Source: Isoetes taiwanensis | Lineage: Eukaryota; Streptophyta; Lycopodiopsida; Isoetales; Isoetaceae | Assembly: GCA_021234155.1 (NCBI GenBank) | Contig: JAJEKV010000014.1 | Location: forward strand, 4,421,563-4,485,562 | DNA: 64,000 nucleotides | Reading direction: 5' to 3' | Shown here: one piece after another, positions 53,785-64,000 of the stretch | How positions within the stretch are numbered: position 1 is the first letter of the stretch | Layout of the letters: each line of letters begins with the position of its first letter | Program-made: the position numbers and the translations under genes | Notes under the pieces: model-generated | Database searches by the model: none | Told to the model about the DNA's origin: nothing | The model's input: only the letters and a program-made list of their open reading frames with translations

Positions 53785-55135
53785 ATTTCATGGGAAGTAG
53801 ATCAAACTGCAAAAATACCATCAGAGTACGTCAGGGGTGCCCACTGTCACCAACCTTATTTGGCATTTTCATCGATGAATTAGATGAATAGTTAAGATCA
53901 CGAACCTTGGCTGGTACAAAAATGGGGACATATATAATACAATTACTCATATATGCAGATGATGTGGTAATCTTGGCAAGTAAGAAGGAAGCACTGTAGA
54001 CACACCTTGATAATCTGTGCATATTCTGTGATGAGAAGCAAATGAGTGTTAATACTGCAAAATAAAAAATTATGACATTTGGCACTAGAGAGACAGCTAA
54101 ATTTACATTCAATGGGCATGAGCTGGAAACGGTGGAAAATCTTGAATACCTGGGCATCATTTTCTCTTCTAAATATACATGGAAGGAGTGTGTTAGAAAC
54201 AGAGTTACTGGAGACAAAACAACTCTATATTGCATGCTACCAAGGTGCAATAGTGCGGGATTATGCAACTGGGAGCTTAAAAGGATCCTATTTAAAACAT
54301 TGGTGCAAACTATAGTTTAATATGGGGTCCTGATATGAGATCCGAGTATATCTCCGAAACTATGGAGCCAGGTAGAACAGGTACAAAAAGCATTTCTGTG
54401 TGAGGAACTAGGAGTCAAACAGCAGACCCCGTACACATTAATGCTCAGTGAGACCGGCCTATACCCACTGGAAAAGGAAGCTCTATTCCAGACTATAACG
54501 TTTGTGAACAGAGTCAAGTTACAAACTCTAAATAGATTGCCACACATAGCACTAGAATTCTCTAAGCGAGATGGTTGGTACCAAGATGTGATGCACTGGG
54601 CCAGCGCATGGGGTATATTTGAGAGCAATTGGCCGGAAGACAAAGAGACTACCCGTTCCTATTGGAGCAAAATGCGTTAACCCGCCTTTGCGCATCACAA
54701 GGAAGCATGTTGCAGCTATACAGGCTAAAAGTGAACCCCGGGCCAGACCACAATAGCCAAGATTATCTCGATTCCGACATGCCGCATTATTTAAAGCAAC
54801 TGGTAGCAAGATACAGATTAAGCTCTTATAGGCTGGCAATCGAGACAGGAAGATGGCAGAAAATACCACCAGAAGGAAGGTTATGTCAGAATTGCGCGTT
54901 GCATGAAGTGGAAGCGAAAACCACATGTTTACTGTGTGCCCTGCATACTCAGACATCCACGCGCTATTCAACGTACAAGCTAGGGACTTTTCTTCATTAT
55001 TTGCGTCCGTGTCATTGTACACGGACTTAGGTTTTTTTATGAGAATGGTGGAACAACACCGTTTATTTCTGTTAAGTACAGTGAAGAGTTAAGATGTACA
55101 GACTCCATGGCCTTTTAAGGTCCAAAGTGAGCAAA
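53785..55135 (+). mobile_element. LINE 4: 5'-truncated non-LTR element of a second family
   Basis: Begins just before the reverse-transcriptase motif VRQGCPLSPTLFGIFIDELD (53827) and keeps QLLIYADDVVILASKKEAL (53950), then TFGTRETAKFTFNGHELETV, EYLGIIFSSKYTWKECVRNR, VQKAFLCEELGVKQQTPYTL and a C-terminal LAIETGRWQKIPPEGRLCQN + C. Stops at ~53889, 53998, 54064, 54320 and a frame change at ~54680 disable it. It is AT-richer than LINEs 1-3 and lacks their structured tail. It ends in (GAT)n. Confidence 0.85.
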
Positions 55136-55138
55136 GAA

Positions 55139-55279
<141 letters not shown>

Positions 55280-55284
55280 TGATA

Positions 55285-55393
<109 letters not shown>

Positions 55394-56511
55394 TACCCAA
55401 ATTTTGCCCAAAACCTTGTAATTGCACCACATTTAGTTGGCTTCTCCAAGTTCTCAACCTGTGCCCACATAGTGCTGCTAAAACATTTCGATTGGGCAAG
55501 CAATTCTTCTCCACTAATAATACCATATATCTCCTCTTCATGCATAATAGTAGTATGTGAAAAATGCTTTATAATAACCTTCAGATTTTTCTTGGATTGT
55601 AATTGAGCATTTTCAATAACTTGTGAATGTAACCAAAACTGTGGATATACAATAGCTATTGCTTCCAACAAATTATCTGTTAGAAAGCGAGAACGAATTT
55701 CAGATGATAAGGCTTTTGCAGCTTGAGCAAGGTTCCCCCTCACCACGTCCGTAGTATTATTGAAAGTTTCTCTACTTGGAGGGCTCCTTACTAGAAGACG
55801 ACCACGGACTCTAGTTCTTATGGTATACATCTGCAACACAATCTAGTGCTTAGGCACACATCAAGACAGCCCAAAACAGTGAAACTACACATGCTATACT
55901 AATGTTATACAATCTTCAAAAGCTTGACATTCTTCTAATACTTGGTAAATTTATGACACTGACGTATGCCATACAGAAGACCATAAATCAGCAAAACTAA
56001 AAGGATAATGAATTAATATACCTGCACTAATCGAGAATGTGCTCTCACACAAACTTTGTCTTTAGAATCATATGCCAAAAAGCTCTTCGAATTTGTGCTT
56101 TTAATTTCAACAAGCTTGTACCATGAAGGAAATTTTTCTTTGTTGTATGACACTGTAGAAGCGGTTGTGTACAAACACTCCAAGGCATGGCATGACAACT
56201 TCCTTATGTTGCTATATTCTGAGATGTACATGGTTTCTTTTTCTGCTAGCTTTACTAGCATATGCATTTGCAGGAGCATTGGTAGTAGACCTATATATGA
56301 GAAATGCATCAAATCAAAGTTACTTTTTACACGATAGATCAATGCCATTACTATCCAATTCAAATATGCATTACTTGCTAATGTCAACAAGGTCTCAGTA
56401 TCTGTAAGGAGGATCAATAGTTCCAGAGCTTTCTCAGTCTCCTTAGTTTTTTTAACACATATCTTTATCCATTAGTGCAACTAGTGCTGGATATTCATTG
56501 AGATCCAACGC

Positions 56512-56988
56512 GTGCTAACGTTGCAGACTCGAACACAGACCCTAAACACTGTCGCCGCTGCCGGGTCTTCGTTCTTTTTTCCAGACTACAAGATGTATGT
56601 TCGTGCTTTCACTCAAGAAGAGCTTCACATCCAAATTGTGGCTAGATTGGATCGCCATCAATGCAGGGAAGCTGTTCGCAATATGTATGATGGAGACTAT
56701 GACATTGAAGGAGGACGCTTATGCTCACGTGCTCATTCTGCTCCTCCAACCCCACATATCTTTTCCCGACCCAGGTCACCTCCTAATTGCAAACGTTGCT
56801 CTCAACCACAGTCACCGCATCACACTCTAGTGCATCGGACTCCTCACTATTTTCAAACACTGGAGAGTACTTGTATCCCGGGGGTTTCACCTAGGCATAT
56901 GGGGATACCACATCTGCGTGCAAGGGGTCCAGAGAAAACCTCTGTATACGACTTTTTGGAGGTGGAAAACCCCTACATACGTAAATAG
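56512..56988 (+). CDS. Uncharacterised ORF, His/Pro-rich C-terminal half
   Basis: A 158-codon frame starts MLTLQTRTQTLNTVAAAGSS after a TTGCAG that could be a splice acceptor. It has FTQEELHIQIVARLDRHQCR, then a Pro/His/Arg/Cys-rich part (SAPPTPHIFSRPRSPPNCKR). I recognise no family. About 120 bp downstream is AATAAATAAAATTTC, a plausible polyadenylation region. It lies head-to-head with the hAT pseudogene and could be the end of a retroelement ORF. Expression is unknown. Confidence 0.3.
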   Translation: MLTLQTRTQTLNTVAAAGSSFFFPDYKMYVRAFTQEELHIQIVARLDRHQCREAVRNMYDGDYDIEGGRLCSRAHSAPPTPHIFSRPRSPPNCKRCSQPQSPHHTLVHRTPHYFQTLESTCIPGVSPRHMGIPHLRARGPEKTSVYDFLEVENPYIRK

Positions 56989-56989
56989 G

Positions 56990-57720
56990 AAAAGCCAGTT
57001 TCCAAGCCCCTTTCCGTAGATGTACTTTCGGACTATCCTAGTTTTTACATACCCCTACCCGATCTTGTACTTGAGTTTGTGCTTGTGCACCCTACCCCTA
57101 TGTACAGAATAAATAAAATTTCAAAATGTTTTTAATTGACATTTCTCGCATCTCGGTCTCGCATTTCCCTGGGGTTCTTACATGCATGCGACATTACAAG
57201 GGTAATTCTATGCTAAGGACAATACATACATGGAATACATGCTAAGGACAATACATCATGGTAAGATCAATACCTCAAATTATACATCTATAATATACTA
57301 CACCCTAATAGATGATGGTAAGAAATGAAGTAGCACATGATCGGTCAGTCTCTATTTATTATTCTGGTCAGTCTCTGTACTTTGTTTCCAACCACGTGCA
57401 TAAGCAGGGCAAGATGCCCTCATATAATATTGGGACTTCCTATATGGTTGTAAACATGGATGTTTTTAATGTGCACCTCATTCGAATGAAGACATATTTT
57501 AAATCCATCTAGAATCTTGGTGGAGTTGAAAGCACTTTGACTGTGTATATATCAAATGATGGACAAAATGAGAAAAGGGCATTCTAAATTGAGTATTAGA
57601 GCAAAATCAACTATATTATCAACTTTGCATTAGAAGCTGCGAAAGTTTGAGGTATACAACATAGCTTTTCTAACGTTACAAAGTGGAGTTGAACCACTTA
57701 AAGCCAAAATCTTAGATGGT
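56990..57720. other. Non-genic stretch
   Basis: A small tandem repeat (CATGCTAAGGACAATACAT, twice) lies near 57212-57260. Nothing else is seen. Confidence 0.4.
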
Positions 57721-57724
57721 CATT

Positions 57725-60434
57725 CTATGTAAGTACATAAGGAAGGAATCTTTGAATGGAAGGACCCTCAAGCTGGGCAGGTGTGGCACAAGAATTCTGA
57801 CTTCTGTCGCACTCAGAATATGGGCTAAGATGACTTTTTAAAACAGCTGGCTTGTCTATCTGCTCCTGCAATACATGAGTGCTCATGTCATTTGATGGAC
57901 TCTTCATTTGAGTGCCTAGGCTTAAAGGGGTAGCAGGTTTCGGCTTTAACTTTCCAGGTTCTTGGTTTCCTCTCTGCAAAGATGTGCACTCTCTATCTGA
58001 ACCTGCCTTTTTATCAGTATGTACTTTATTTTGATTAAGGTCCAACTTGTTCTTACAATCTGCTTGTAACTGATCTGCCATTTTGCCTGTACTTCGCAAT
58101 AGTTTGCCTTCTTGTAGGAGAGCCATTGTGACTGACATGCCATTTTTCCTCTAGTTTGCAGCAAGTCATCTTTTTGTAAAGATCTTGGTTTACCACCACC
58201 TACTACTGATCTTTTACACAGATCCTTGGAATCTATGGTGTAACGAAATGGTAAGGCGTCTGTAGATAATATAAAGAAGAACGAATCTAAGTGGGGATAA
58301 CACCATACCTTGAGCACGAAGTAAGATTTCAGGTTCTTCCAATTTCCTTGGAGCTTCTGTCAAGTTGCAAGCAGCTTCTGCTCCTTGACATTGTAATGTT
58401 TTATCTACACTCTTCTCATTATCAACCGGCATACTTCGTGAAGGCATTCTGCAAAAAACATAAAGAATTGTTTTAATAACATAAAATGTACATGTGTCTT
58501 TGGTACTACATTGACAGCTTACCAACTAAGAAAAAGAAAAAAAAACAAGAGCACCTAGCTGTTGGATTAATTACTCTATCATCCTTGTCCTGCACATTCA
58601 CAAGAAGATCAATTTCCATTCATACATGATGTCAATTATCCTAGAAGGATGTTTGAAAGAAATTACCATCTGAGTCGATTGCAATTGAAGAAGCTGCTTA
58701 TTCGTGTTGTTTAAATTAGCTGTGCTTACATCCACATCTGATTGTTGAAGCTGAGCGCCATCAACCGACTTACAACATTTCATGGCTGATGTTATACCAG
58801 GCTGCAGCATGACAGAACATTTACTGCTAAATCAGAAATTTATTGCAAAATGTTTACACCAACCTCCACTTTTAGCTCTGTTTTTCTCTGCGGTTTTGCT
58901 GACTTTTTATCTCTTGGGACTTTCTTTGACAGCTTTTTTTCTCGTGCTTTCTCTTCTCGCTGCATCTCAGAGCTTCAGATTTGACCAAAGCATATGCAAA
59001 ATAGCGTGCTGTAGCTTTTGCTAGAAGCTGCAGAAATCGATACAAAATATCAGCTTATAAATACATAGCTGATTTAATTAACTTTATTCCCACCTGTCTT
59101 GCTTGTAATGTTGCAACTTGTGACTCTAATCTTGCAGCTAGCAGACCTCCCTACATCAGAATCTCCAAAGTGCTCTGAAATAACAGTAAACTGCAACAAG
59201 CACATCAATTCTTAAAGCCACCTTAATTAGAGTTTCTTTCGCAAGCTGATATCGTGCAGTTTCCAATACCACTTTGTCGCATAGTTTCCTTGAAACCTGC
59301 AAATATGAGCTTCCACTGATTTATTGGATGCTGGATCTGAAGAACTTTATTCCTCCACCTTAAAATGCAACCTTGGCCGAAACTAGATAGTTTACTCACA
59401 AATTTTTGCAAGGTTGACATTGTGAGGACACTTCCTCCCTGTGATTTAGAAGGATGCGTTAGCCGGTAGTAAATCAAATATTCATGTTACAATAGTTGTC
59501 ACTAACCTTCACAAACAGTGATAATAGATCTTCCGTGCTAAGCTTCATTGTGGCAAGAAAACCGTGCCAGCCTCCTACCTTTGATGCCCCAAATGCATTT
59601 GCATATTTGACCCCTTCTGAGTTCCATAATGGTTAAGTGGCTAATTCGAAGTTGCTGAAATGAGGAAATCCAAGTTATCAGTATGCATACTTTGCTTATG
59701 ATACTTTAGGCCCAGCTTTAAAATAATTTAATATGTGTCTTCACATCCTACATCTTCACAAGTTCGTAATCCTAACAAAACATCACGATAGGTGGGCCTG
59801 CGGCCACTGAAACATAATAGAGGCATTAGTTTGCCAGGGAAAACAACATAAATACAATCAGGGTTCATTTCTTTGCCAAAAAAATCCACCCAGTGTCGGG
59901 ATTGTTATATTATTGAAGGAATGAGAATAACAAGTCTTCTAAACTATTCTTGTATCTCTACTTCATTCCCTTTCTTTTAGAGCCTACCACATCACGACTT
60001 TTACTTCGTCCTCATTCATGGATTTAAGCATGTTTGCCAGGAAAAAAACCACGCATGTACTTTTGGTCCAATAACTTGCTAATCCTTTCCTTTCCAAATA
60101 TACCTGTGATAACTCTACATAATAATACTGTTGTTCAAAAGTTTAAATCAATAAAAGAACGATCTGATGCACCAAAGATCCAAAGAAAGATTTGAAGCAC
60201 GATGTACCTCAAGGTAGCTTTTGCATCTGCTGCGAGGAAGAAAAATCTTGATGCTAGCCTATCAACTATGGACTCCCTCCCTTCTGTTCCTTGTTCAACA
60301 CGAGAACTGGCTTTATGCGACATTCGGGTGCCATCACCAGGAGTGACAGACTTCAAAGCATTCGGAGTTGGAGTAGGCCCTAACGTAGATGCTACGGATC
60401 GGACCTTCCCGCCCAACTCCCCCTTCTCGACCAC
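57725..60434 (-). CDS. Multi-exon unidentified protein with coiled-coil segments (gene or recent pseudogene)
   Basis: Minus-strand segments with credible splice sites line up: 60434-60208 (TPTPNALKSVTPGDGTRMSH, ESIVDRLASRFFFLAADAKA, ending GAG|GTACAT); from 59806 after TTTCAG (SGRRPTYRDVLLGLRTCEDV); 59550-59395 in two exons (MKLSTEDLLSLFVK, GGSVLTMSTLQKF); ~59300-59222 (VSRKLCDKVVLETARYQLAK + ETLIK|GTGGCT); ~59160-59095 (GGLLAARLESQVATLQARQ); ~59030-58860 (LLAKATARYFAYALVKSEAL, then a basic coiled-coil MQREEKAREKKLSKKVPRDK in another frame); 58800-58670 (LQQSDVDVSTANLNNTNKQL); 58480-58310; and 58138-57725. I do not recognise the family. The frame change near 58985 may be a real lesion or an unseen intron. 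Exon limits are provisional. Confidence 0.4.
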
Positions 60435-61003
60435 CTGCGGGAAGAACGGTGGTCGACCGTATGAAACACCAGTCCATATACGGACGTCTCGAGTTCAAAA
60501 AAACCCCTATCCAGTCACGCACTTGGGTCATACGTGTACAAAATGGTGAAACCCCCGGGACTTGTATTCATATTCCCTCTGGGCAGACGCCGTTGCATTC
60601 ACAACCTTCTTCACCACAGCATGGTATGGACTACCCTCAGGTTTCCTTTGGTCCCAACCATGTTCAGGAGTTTCAGTCCTCACCGTCTTTTCAACCTCCT
60701 GTCAATCTATACAATATTGGTGATCTCAAGTTGGACAAGGATGGCCCACAAGGGATATTGCCCCATGACACACAACCTTCTGGACCTCCTGGGTTTACTG
60801 TTCCCACACAAATGCCTTTGCTCACAGCCCTCGGTTATGCCCTCGGTTATGCCCCACAGCTTTATACTCAAGTTCTTGTGCCTCTATCCACTGCTCACAA
60901 CCTCAAACTCCCATATCATGTTTTTGGGAATGCGAAGGAAAGCCAATCCTCGATCAGAGTGCTTAGGTGCACATGGAAGAATTTGAGGCTCTGGCTGTTT
61001 TAA
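60389..61003 (+). CDS. Uncharacterised Pro/Gln/Ser-rich ORF
   Basis: A 204-codon frame, low in complexity (SQPSSPQHGMDYPQVSFGPN, SSPSFQPPVNLYNIGDLKLD, GYALGYAPQLYTQ), overlaps the first minus-strand exon at 60434-60208. The composition suggests a retroelement gag-like or disordered region. No conserved domain is seen. Either this or the opposite-strand exon may be spurious. Confidence 0.25.
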   Translation: MLRIGPSRPTPPSRPPAGRTVVDRMKHQSIYGRLEFKKTPIQSRTWVIRVQNGETPGTCIHIPSGQTPLHSQPSSPQHGMDYPQVSFGPNHVQEFQSSPSFQPPVNLYNIGDLKLDKDGPQGILPHDTQPSGPPGFTVPTQMPLLTALGYALGYAPQLYTQVLVPLSTAHNLKLPYHVFGNAKESQSSIRVLRCTWKNLRLWLF

Positions 61004-61510
61004 ACGGCCACTCTCAACCCCCAATCAAGTTTCATATTTTCTCTACCACGCTACGACCACATCAATGGCTCATGGCTAATATAAGTCATTGGAAACAAAA
61101 CTGGCAAGACATAGTATTCTGCGATTGCGATTCCATGGGAAGGTATAAAACGGACGGCTAGGATGGACCCTGCAAACGAACGGCTAGGATCCATCAGAGG
61201 TACACCTGATGCTATCAGGCGGAAAATGGGACCTCCCGAACGGATCCCCTTCTCGGAGGGTCTGTGATTCCGCGGGAGCGTATTAACTGCGATGGAATCA
61301 CCATAACTAAAGCTATTTTCACCCGAGGGTAAGAGCGTATTTTTGATTAATAATTATATAAAGTACAAAGAGTCCCCCACAGTGGACGTATAAAAAGAAT
61401 TGTAGCCAATGTTATGGATTCCTATGCAACAATACTATGTGTACTCCTATTTTGACATTAGCAAGATGGTAGGGAACCATATATACTCAGTTACTCAAAT
61501 TGTTTCCTCT
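61004..61510. other. Non-genic stretch
   Basis: No gene recognised. Small duplicated block ACGGCTAGGATCCATC/ACGGCTAGGATGGACC near 61152-61195. Confidence 0.4.
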
Positions 61511-61516
61511 ATTTGT

Positions 61517-61790
61517 TTAAGCATTTGGGACTAGGTCTTCAGAACTCATCCAGTAACATTCAAAGTAGCTATATAACCCTTCAATCTTGCCAATTCTTTC
61601 CAGCCCTTTATGGTAGCTCATCCCCATCTTCCTATGGTGGGACAAAGCCATTATAGCCACTTGCATACTAAAGTAATTCTTGAGCTTGCCAATAGAGATG
61701 CTTTGTCCCCCCAGAGCCACATCACATCGATGTCTCCAAATAATCCAAAGGGTCACACTAACTAAAGAAGCAGCAATAGCGCATGTGTTG
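61517..61790 (-). pseudogene. Remnant of a plant L1-type LINE ORF2 C-terminus
   Basis: TCAIAASLVSVTLWIIWRHR + CDVALGG followed by a helical stretch resembles the region after the zf-RVT domain of plant L1 LINEs (xWxIWKxRCxxxF). Only this piece is present. Confidence 0.4.
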
Positions 61791-61799
61791 AAGATTGCG

Positions 61800-62060
61800 C
61801 ATGTGTTGAAGATTAGTATAACACCAGGCCACTTCCATTACATCATATAGCTCATAGTTCCAAAGCATCTAAAAAGACGCGGGAGATGTAAGAATCTAAA
61901 GCATCTAAAGAATCTATTGATTTTTAAAATGCATCTATAGATTTTTAAAATGCATTAGATGCGACACACAAAATTCATTTTGACGAAACAACATAAGATA
62001 TATATTATTATTTTGTTTACGTGTTTAGCCTGAACTTGCTGTCTAAGTCTAGCCGATTTC
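61800..62060. other. Non-genic stretch with short repeats
   Basis: Tandem pieces TGCGCATGTGTTGAAGAT (twice near 61780-61813) and ATCTATAGATTTTTAAAATG + CAT (twice near 61913-61955). Confidence 0.6.
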
Positions 62061-62084
62061 ACCTTGCTAAACTTTATGGGAGCG

Positions 62085-62265
62085 CAGTAAATATCGGACG
62101 CTGACATGTTATACCCATGGGCATATCCGTGGTATATCCGTGTGTTTGACATGTTATAGCCACGCCCAAAAAAAATTACACGGTGTTTTTGTGGACTTAG
62201 CGGATTTTTTGCCATTTAAGGCTGGCTATAACATGTCAGCGTCCGACATTTACCGCGATGGAACT
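62085..62265. repeat. Inverted repeat, ~31-bp arms
   Basis: CGCAGTAAATATCGGACGCT + GACATGTTATA (62085-62115) is matched by TATAACATGTCAGCGTCCGA + CATTTACCGCG (about 62228-62259), with few mismatches. A further GACATGTTATAGCC/GGCTATAACATGTC pair lies inside. It fits a MITE-like or fold-back remnant. Confidence 0.7.
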
Positions 62266-62309
62266 TTATGGTGTGCCTTTTTTGCTAATTTATTTTTTTT
62301 GGATGGTAA

Positions 62310-62455
62310 GTCCTAACCGATTTCGCCTTTGCTAAAGCTTTATGGTGTGCCTTTGCTAAAGCCTTGTGGTGTGCGTTTTGCTAGTTTATTATTTTTTGGA
62401 CTTCGAACTTATGGTGTGCGTTTTGCTAGTTTATTATTTTTGGACTTGTACAGAT
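62310..62455. repeat. Short tandem repeats
   Basis: TTTATGGTGTGCCTTTGCTAA-type units, then two copies of CTTATGGTGTGCGTTTTGCT + AGTTTATTATTTTTTGGACTT (near 62345-62450). Confidence 0.8.
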
Positions 62456-62540
62456 ACGTTCGTGATTTTCAGTATCTACGAGGTTCGTTTATGCTCAGAC
62501 AACCTTTTGCACCATTTCCGGTGGCTATGATTTCTGAGGC

Positions 62541-64000
62541 ATGCCCTTCCTTAGCAGGACTTTTCAACATTTCAGCAAACACGACTGGGTTGCTGATGAG
62601 CTCAGAATTGCCAAGACAATGGAGCAACATGGGGCATTGTTGAACAGGGAGCTTGCTTACCGCCTGCTAGAGAAGTGTAGAGAAAGACAAGATCTAAAAT
62701 CAGGAAGGTTAGTACAATCCTTGATGTCTCAAAATGGACTTGATTCAATAGCCGTTCTAGTGAACCATCTTATTCGCCTTTTTGCTTCATGTGCAAGTCT
62801 AATTGATGCAAACCAAGCATATAGCAGAAGTGTAAATACGGACATCTTCACATGGAACGCTGCCATTGCAGCCCATGCGAAGCTTGGCAAACACGACATA
62901 GCATTTAAATTGTATGAAAGATTGCAGACTGTGGGTGTGAGTCCTGACAAATTCACATTGTTGGGCATCTTGAAAGCATGCATTGGTAGCAGCTTCATAG
63001 AACTTGGCAAGTGCATACATCATCTGATTTTGGAGAATGAGCTGCTTTTTGATGTTGTCATTGGGAGTACCCTTGTTGATATGTATGCTAAATGTCAAAA
63101 GTTGGAGGAGGCACGCAGGGTTTTTGATATGTTACCAAACCGTAATGTGGTATCATGGAATGCCATGGTTACAGGATATGCTCAACATGGTGAATGTTTT
63201 TTCGCATTGCAATGCTTTGAGGACATGGAGTGTCACGGCATTAAGCCAGATGTAGTAACATGGGGTGCAATGATTGAAGGATATGCAGAGCTTGGTAAAG
63301 GCCTTTATGCTTTAGAATGGTTCGAACGGATGCAAACTCATGGAATTGAGCCTAATAACGTTATATTTATGAGTGTCCTAAAAGCTTGTGGTAGTACTGG
63401 CAGCCTAGAACGTGCAAAACTCATCCACGAAAAAGTGATTGAAGATAACCTACAATTAGATGTTGTGATTGGAAATGTCCTTGTTGACATTTATGTTAAA
63501 TGCCAGGACTTAGAGGGGGCACGCAGACTCTTTGACATGTTGCCAAATCAAGACTTAGTGTCATGGAGTGCAATGATTGGAGGATATGCACATTATGGAG
63601 ACGGTCTTCTTGCCATAGAATGTTTTGAGGGGATGGAACGCTATAGTATAAAGCCTGATAAAGTAGCACTTTTGAGCATCTTAAAGGCTTGCAGCTGCAT
63701 TGGAGGAATCACATTTGGGAAGTGTATCCATGAACGGGTTATAATGTGTGGCTTGCAGTCTGATATTGTTATTGGTAGTACTCTTGTTGATATGTATGCA
63801 AAGTCCGGGAATCTAATGGAGGCGTGTAGAGTTTTTGATGAGTTACCAGACCAAGATGTGGTACTATGGAATGTTTTGGTTACAGGATTCGTCCAGCATG
63901 GTGAGGCTTTCCTTGCACTAGAATGCTTGAGGAGCATGCAGCATAAGGGCATCAGACCTGATAAAGCCACATTTGTGGGGGCCTCAAAAGCATGTGGCAG
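62541..64000 (+). CDS. PLS-class pentatricopeptide repeat protein, 3' end outside the window
   Basis: Open from ATG 62541 to the window end (486 codons) with no stop. The upstream in-frame stop is TGA at 62535. A second Met lies at 62619. The N-terminal part is followed by about a dozen P/L/S-type PPR repeats: DIFTWNAAIAAHAKLGKHDI, PDKFTLLGILKACIGSSFIE, DVVIGSTLVDMYAKCQKLEE, RNVVSWNAMVTGYAQHGECF, DVVIGNVLVDIYVKCQDLEG, QDLVSWSAMIGGYAHYGDGL and so on. PLS proteins bind organellar transcripts and specify RNA-editing sites; an E and DYW deaminase tail would be expected beyond the window. I see no signal to prove mitochondrial or plastid targeting. It could begin with an upstream exon. Confidence 0.85.
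   Translation, partial: MPFLSRTFQHFSKHDWVADELRIAKTMEQHGALLNRELAYRLLEKCRERQDLKSGRLVQSLMSQNGLDSIAVLVNHLIRLFASCASLIDANQAYSRSVNTDIFTWNAAIAAHAKLGKHDIAFKLYERLQTVGVSPDKFTLLGILKACIGSSFIELGKCIHHLILENELLFDVVIGSTLVDMYAKCQKLEEARRVFDMLPNRNVVSWNAMVTGYAQHGECFFALQCFEDMECHGIKPDVVTWGAMIEGYAELGKGLYALEWFERMQTHGIEPNNVIFMSVLKACGSTGSLERAKLIHEKVIEDNLQLDVVIGNVLVDIYVKCQDLEGARRLFDMLPNQDLVSWSAMIGGYAHYGDGLLAIECFEGMERYSIKPDKVALLSILKACSCIGGITFGKCIHERVIMCGLQSDIVIGSTLVDMYAKSGNLMEACRVFDELPDQDVVLWNVLVTGFVQHGEAFLALECLRSMQHKGIRPDKATFVGASKACG

Noticed and set aside
56870-60560. Shared sequence CCCGGGGGTTTCAC / GTGAAACCCCCGGG as arms of one element
   Set aside because: Only about 20 bp match in inverted orientation, with unrelated flanks; probably coincidence or two distant relatives.

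Overview
The window is a transposon-rich stretch of a land-plant nuclear genome. Evidence: GT-AG (and one GC-AG) introns, an initiator-Met-tRNA primer site in a miniature LTR element, a PLS-type PPR gene, and plant-type homologues (RPA1, SEC24, PHO1/SPX, urease, GDSL lipase, ERO1). The long PPR gene and the mass of old, GC-rich LINEs in AT-rich DNA fit a fern or other seedless plant. That placement is inference; nothing in the window fixes the species.

Layout. 0-10 kb: old repeats, an isolated ERO1 exon, a TRIM element (5913-6831) and a ~655-bp-arm inverted repeat (7701-9254). 10.2-12.6 kb: the one apparently intact host gene, a two-exon minus-strand receptor-like protein with ricin-type and DUF642-type ectodomains and an atypical kinase domain (HRN and DYG instead of HRD and DFG). 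12.8-26 kb: minisatellites, a 4-kb T-poor tract, a decayed LINE (17.7-22.76 kb, minus), a tRNA-like SINE head and purine-rich tandem repeats. 26.7-32 kb: an RPA1 pseudogene, a LINE-tail remnant and a decayed DUF7869-like transposase relative, all minus. 32.8-37.6 kb: a second LINE of the same family, plus.

37.7-52 kb is a mosaic of exon fragments from unrelated genes (MFS transporter, urease twice, GDSL lipase, SEC24, PHO1, serine carboxypeptidase twice, PPR twice), all on the minus strand and mostly with introns. It ends next to a Pif1-like helicase P-loop remnant and is interrupted by a third LINE (46.1-49.3 kb). This resembles DNA-level gene capture by a Helitron-type element.

53.4-56.4 kb: a hAT-type transposase pseudogene split by a LINE of a second family with a very long (GAT)n/(AAT)n tail. 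57.7-60.4 kb: a multi-exon minus-strand gene or pseudogene for an unidentified protein. From 62.5 kb to the end: an open PLS-class PPR gene that runs off the window.

The best candidates for something undescribed are: (1) a ~55-90 nt structured motif, mostly at LINE tails, whose inner sequence is conserved while its closing stem differs in sequence but stays paired; (2) the same-strand gene-fragment mosaic; (3) the ricin/DUF642 receptor with altered catalytic motifs.
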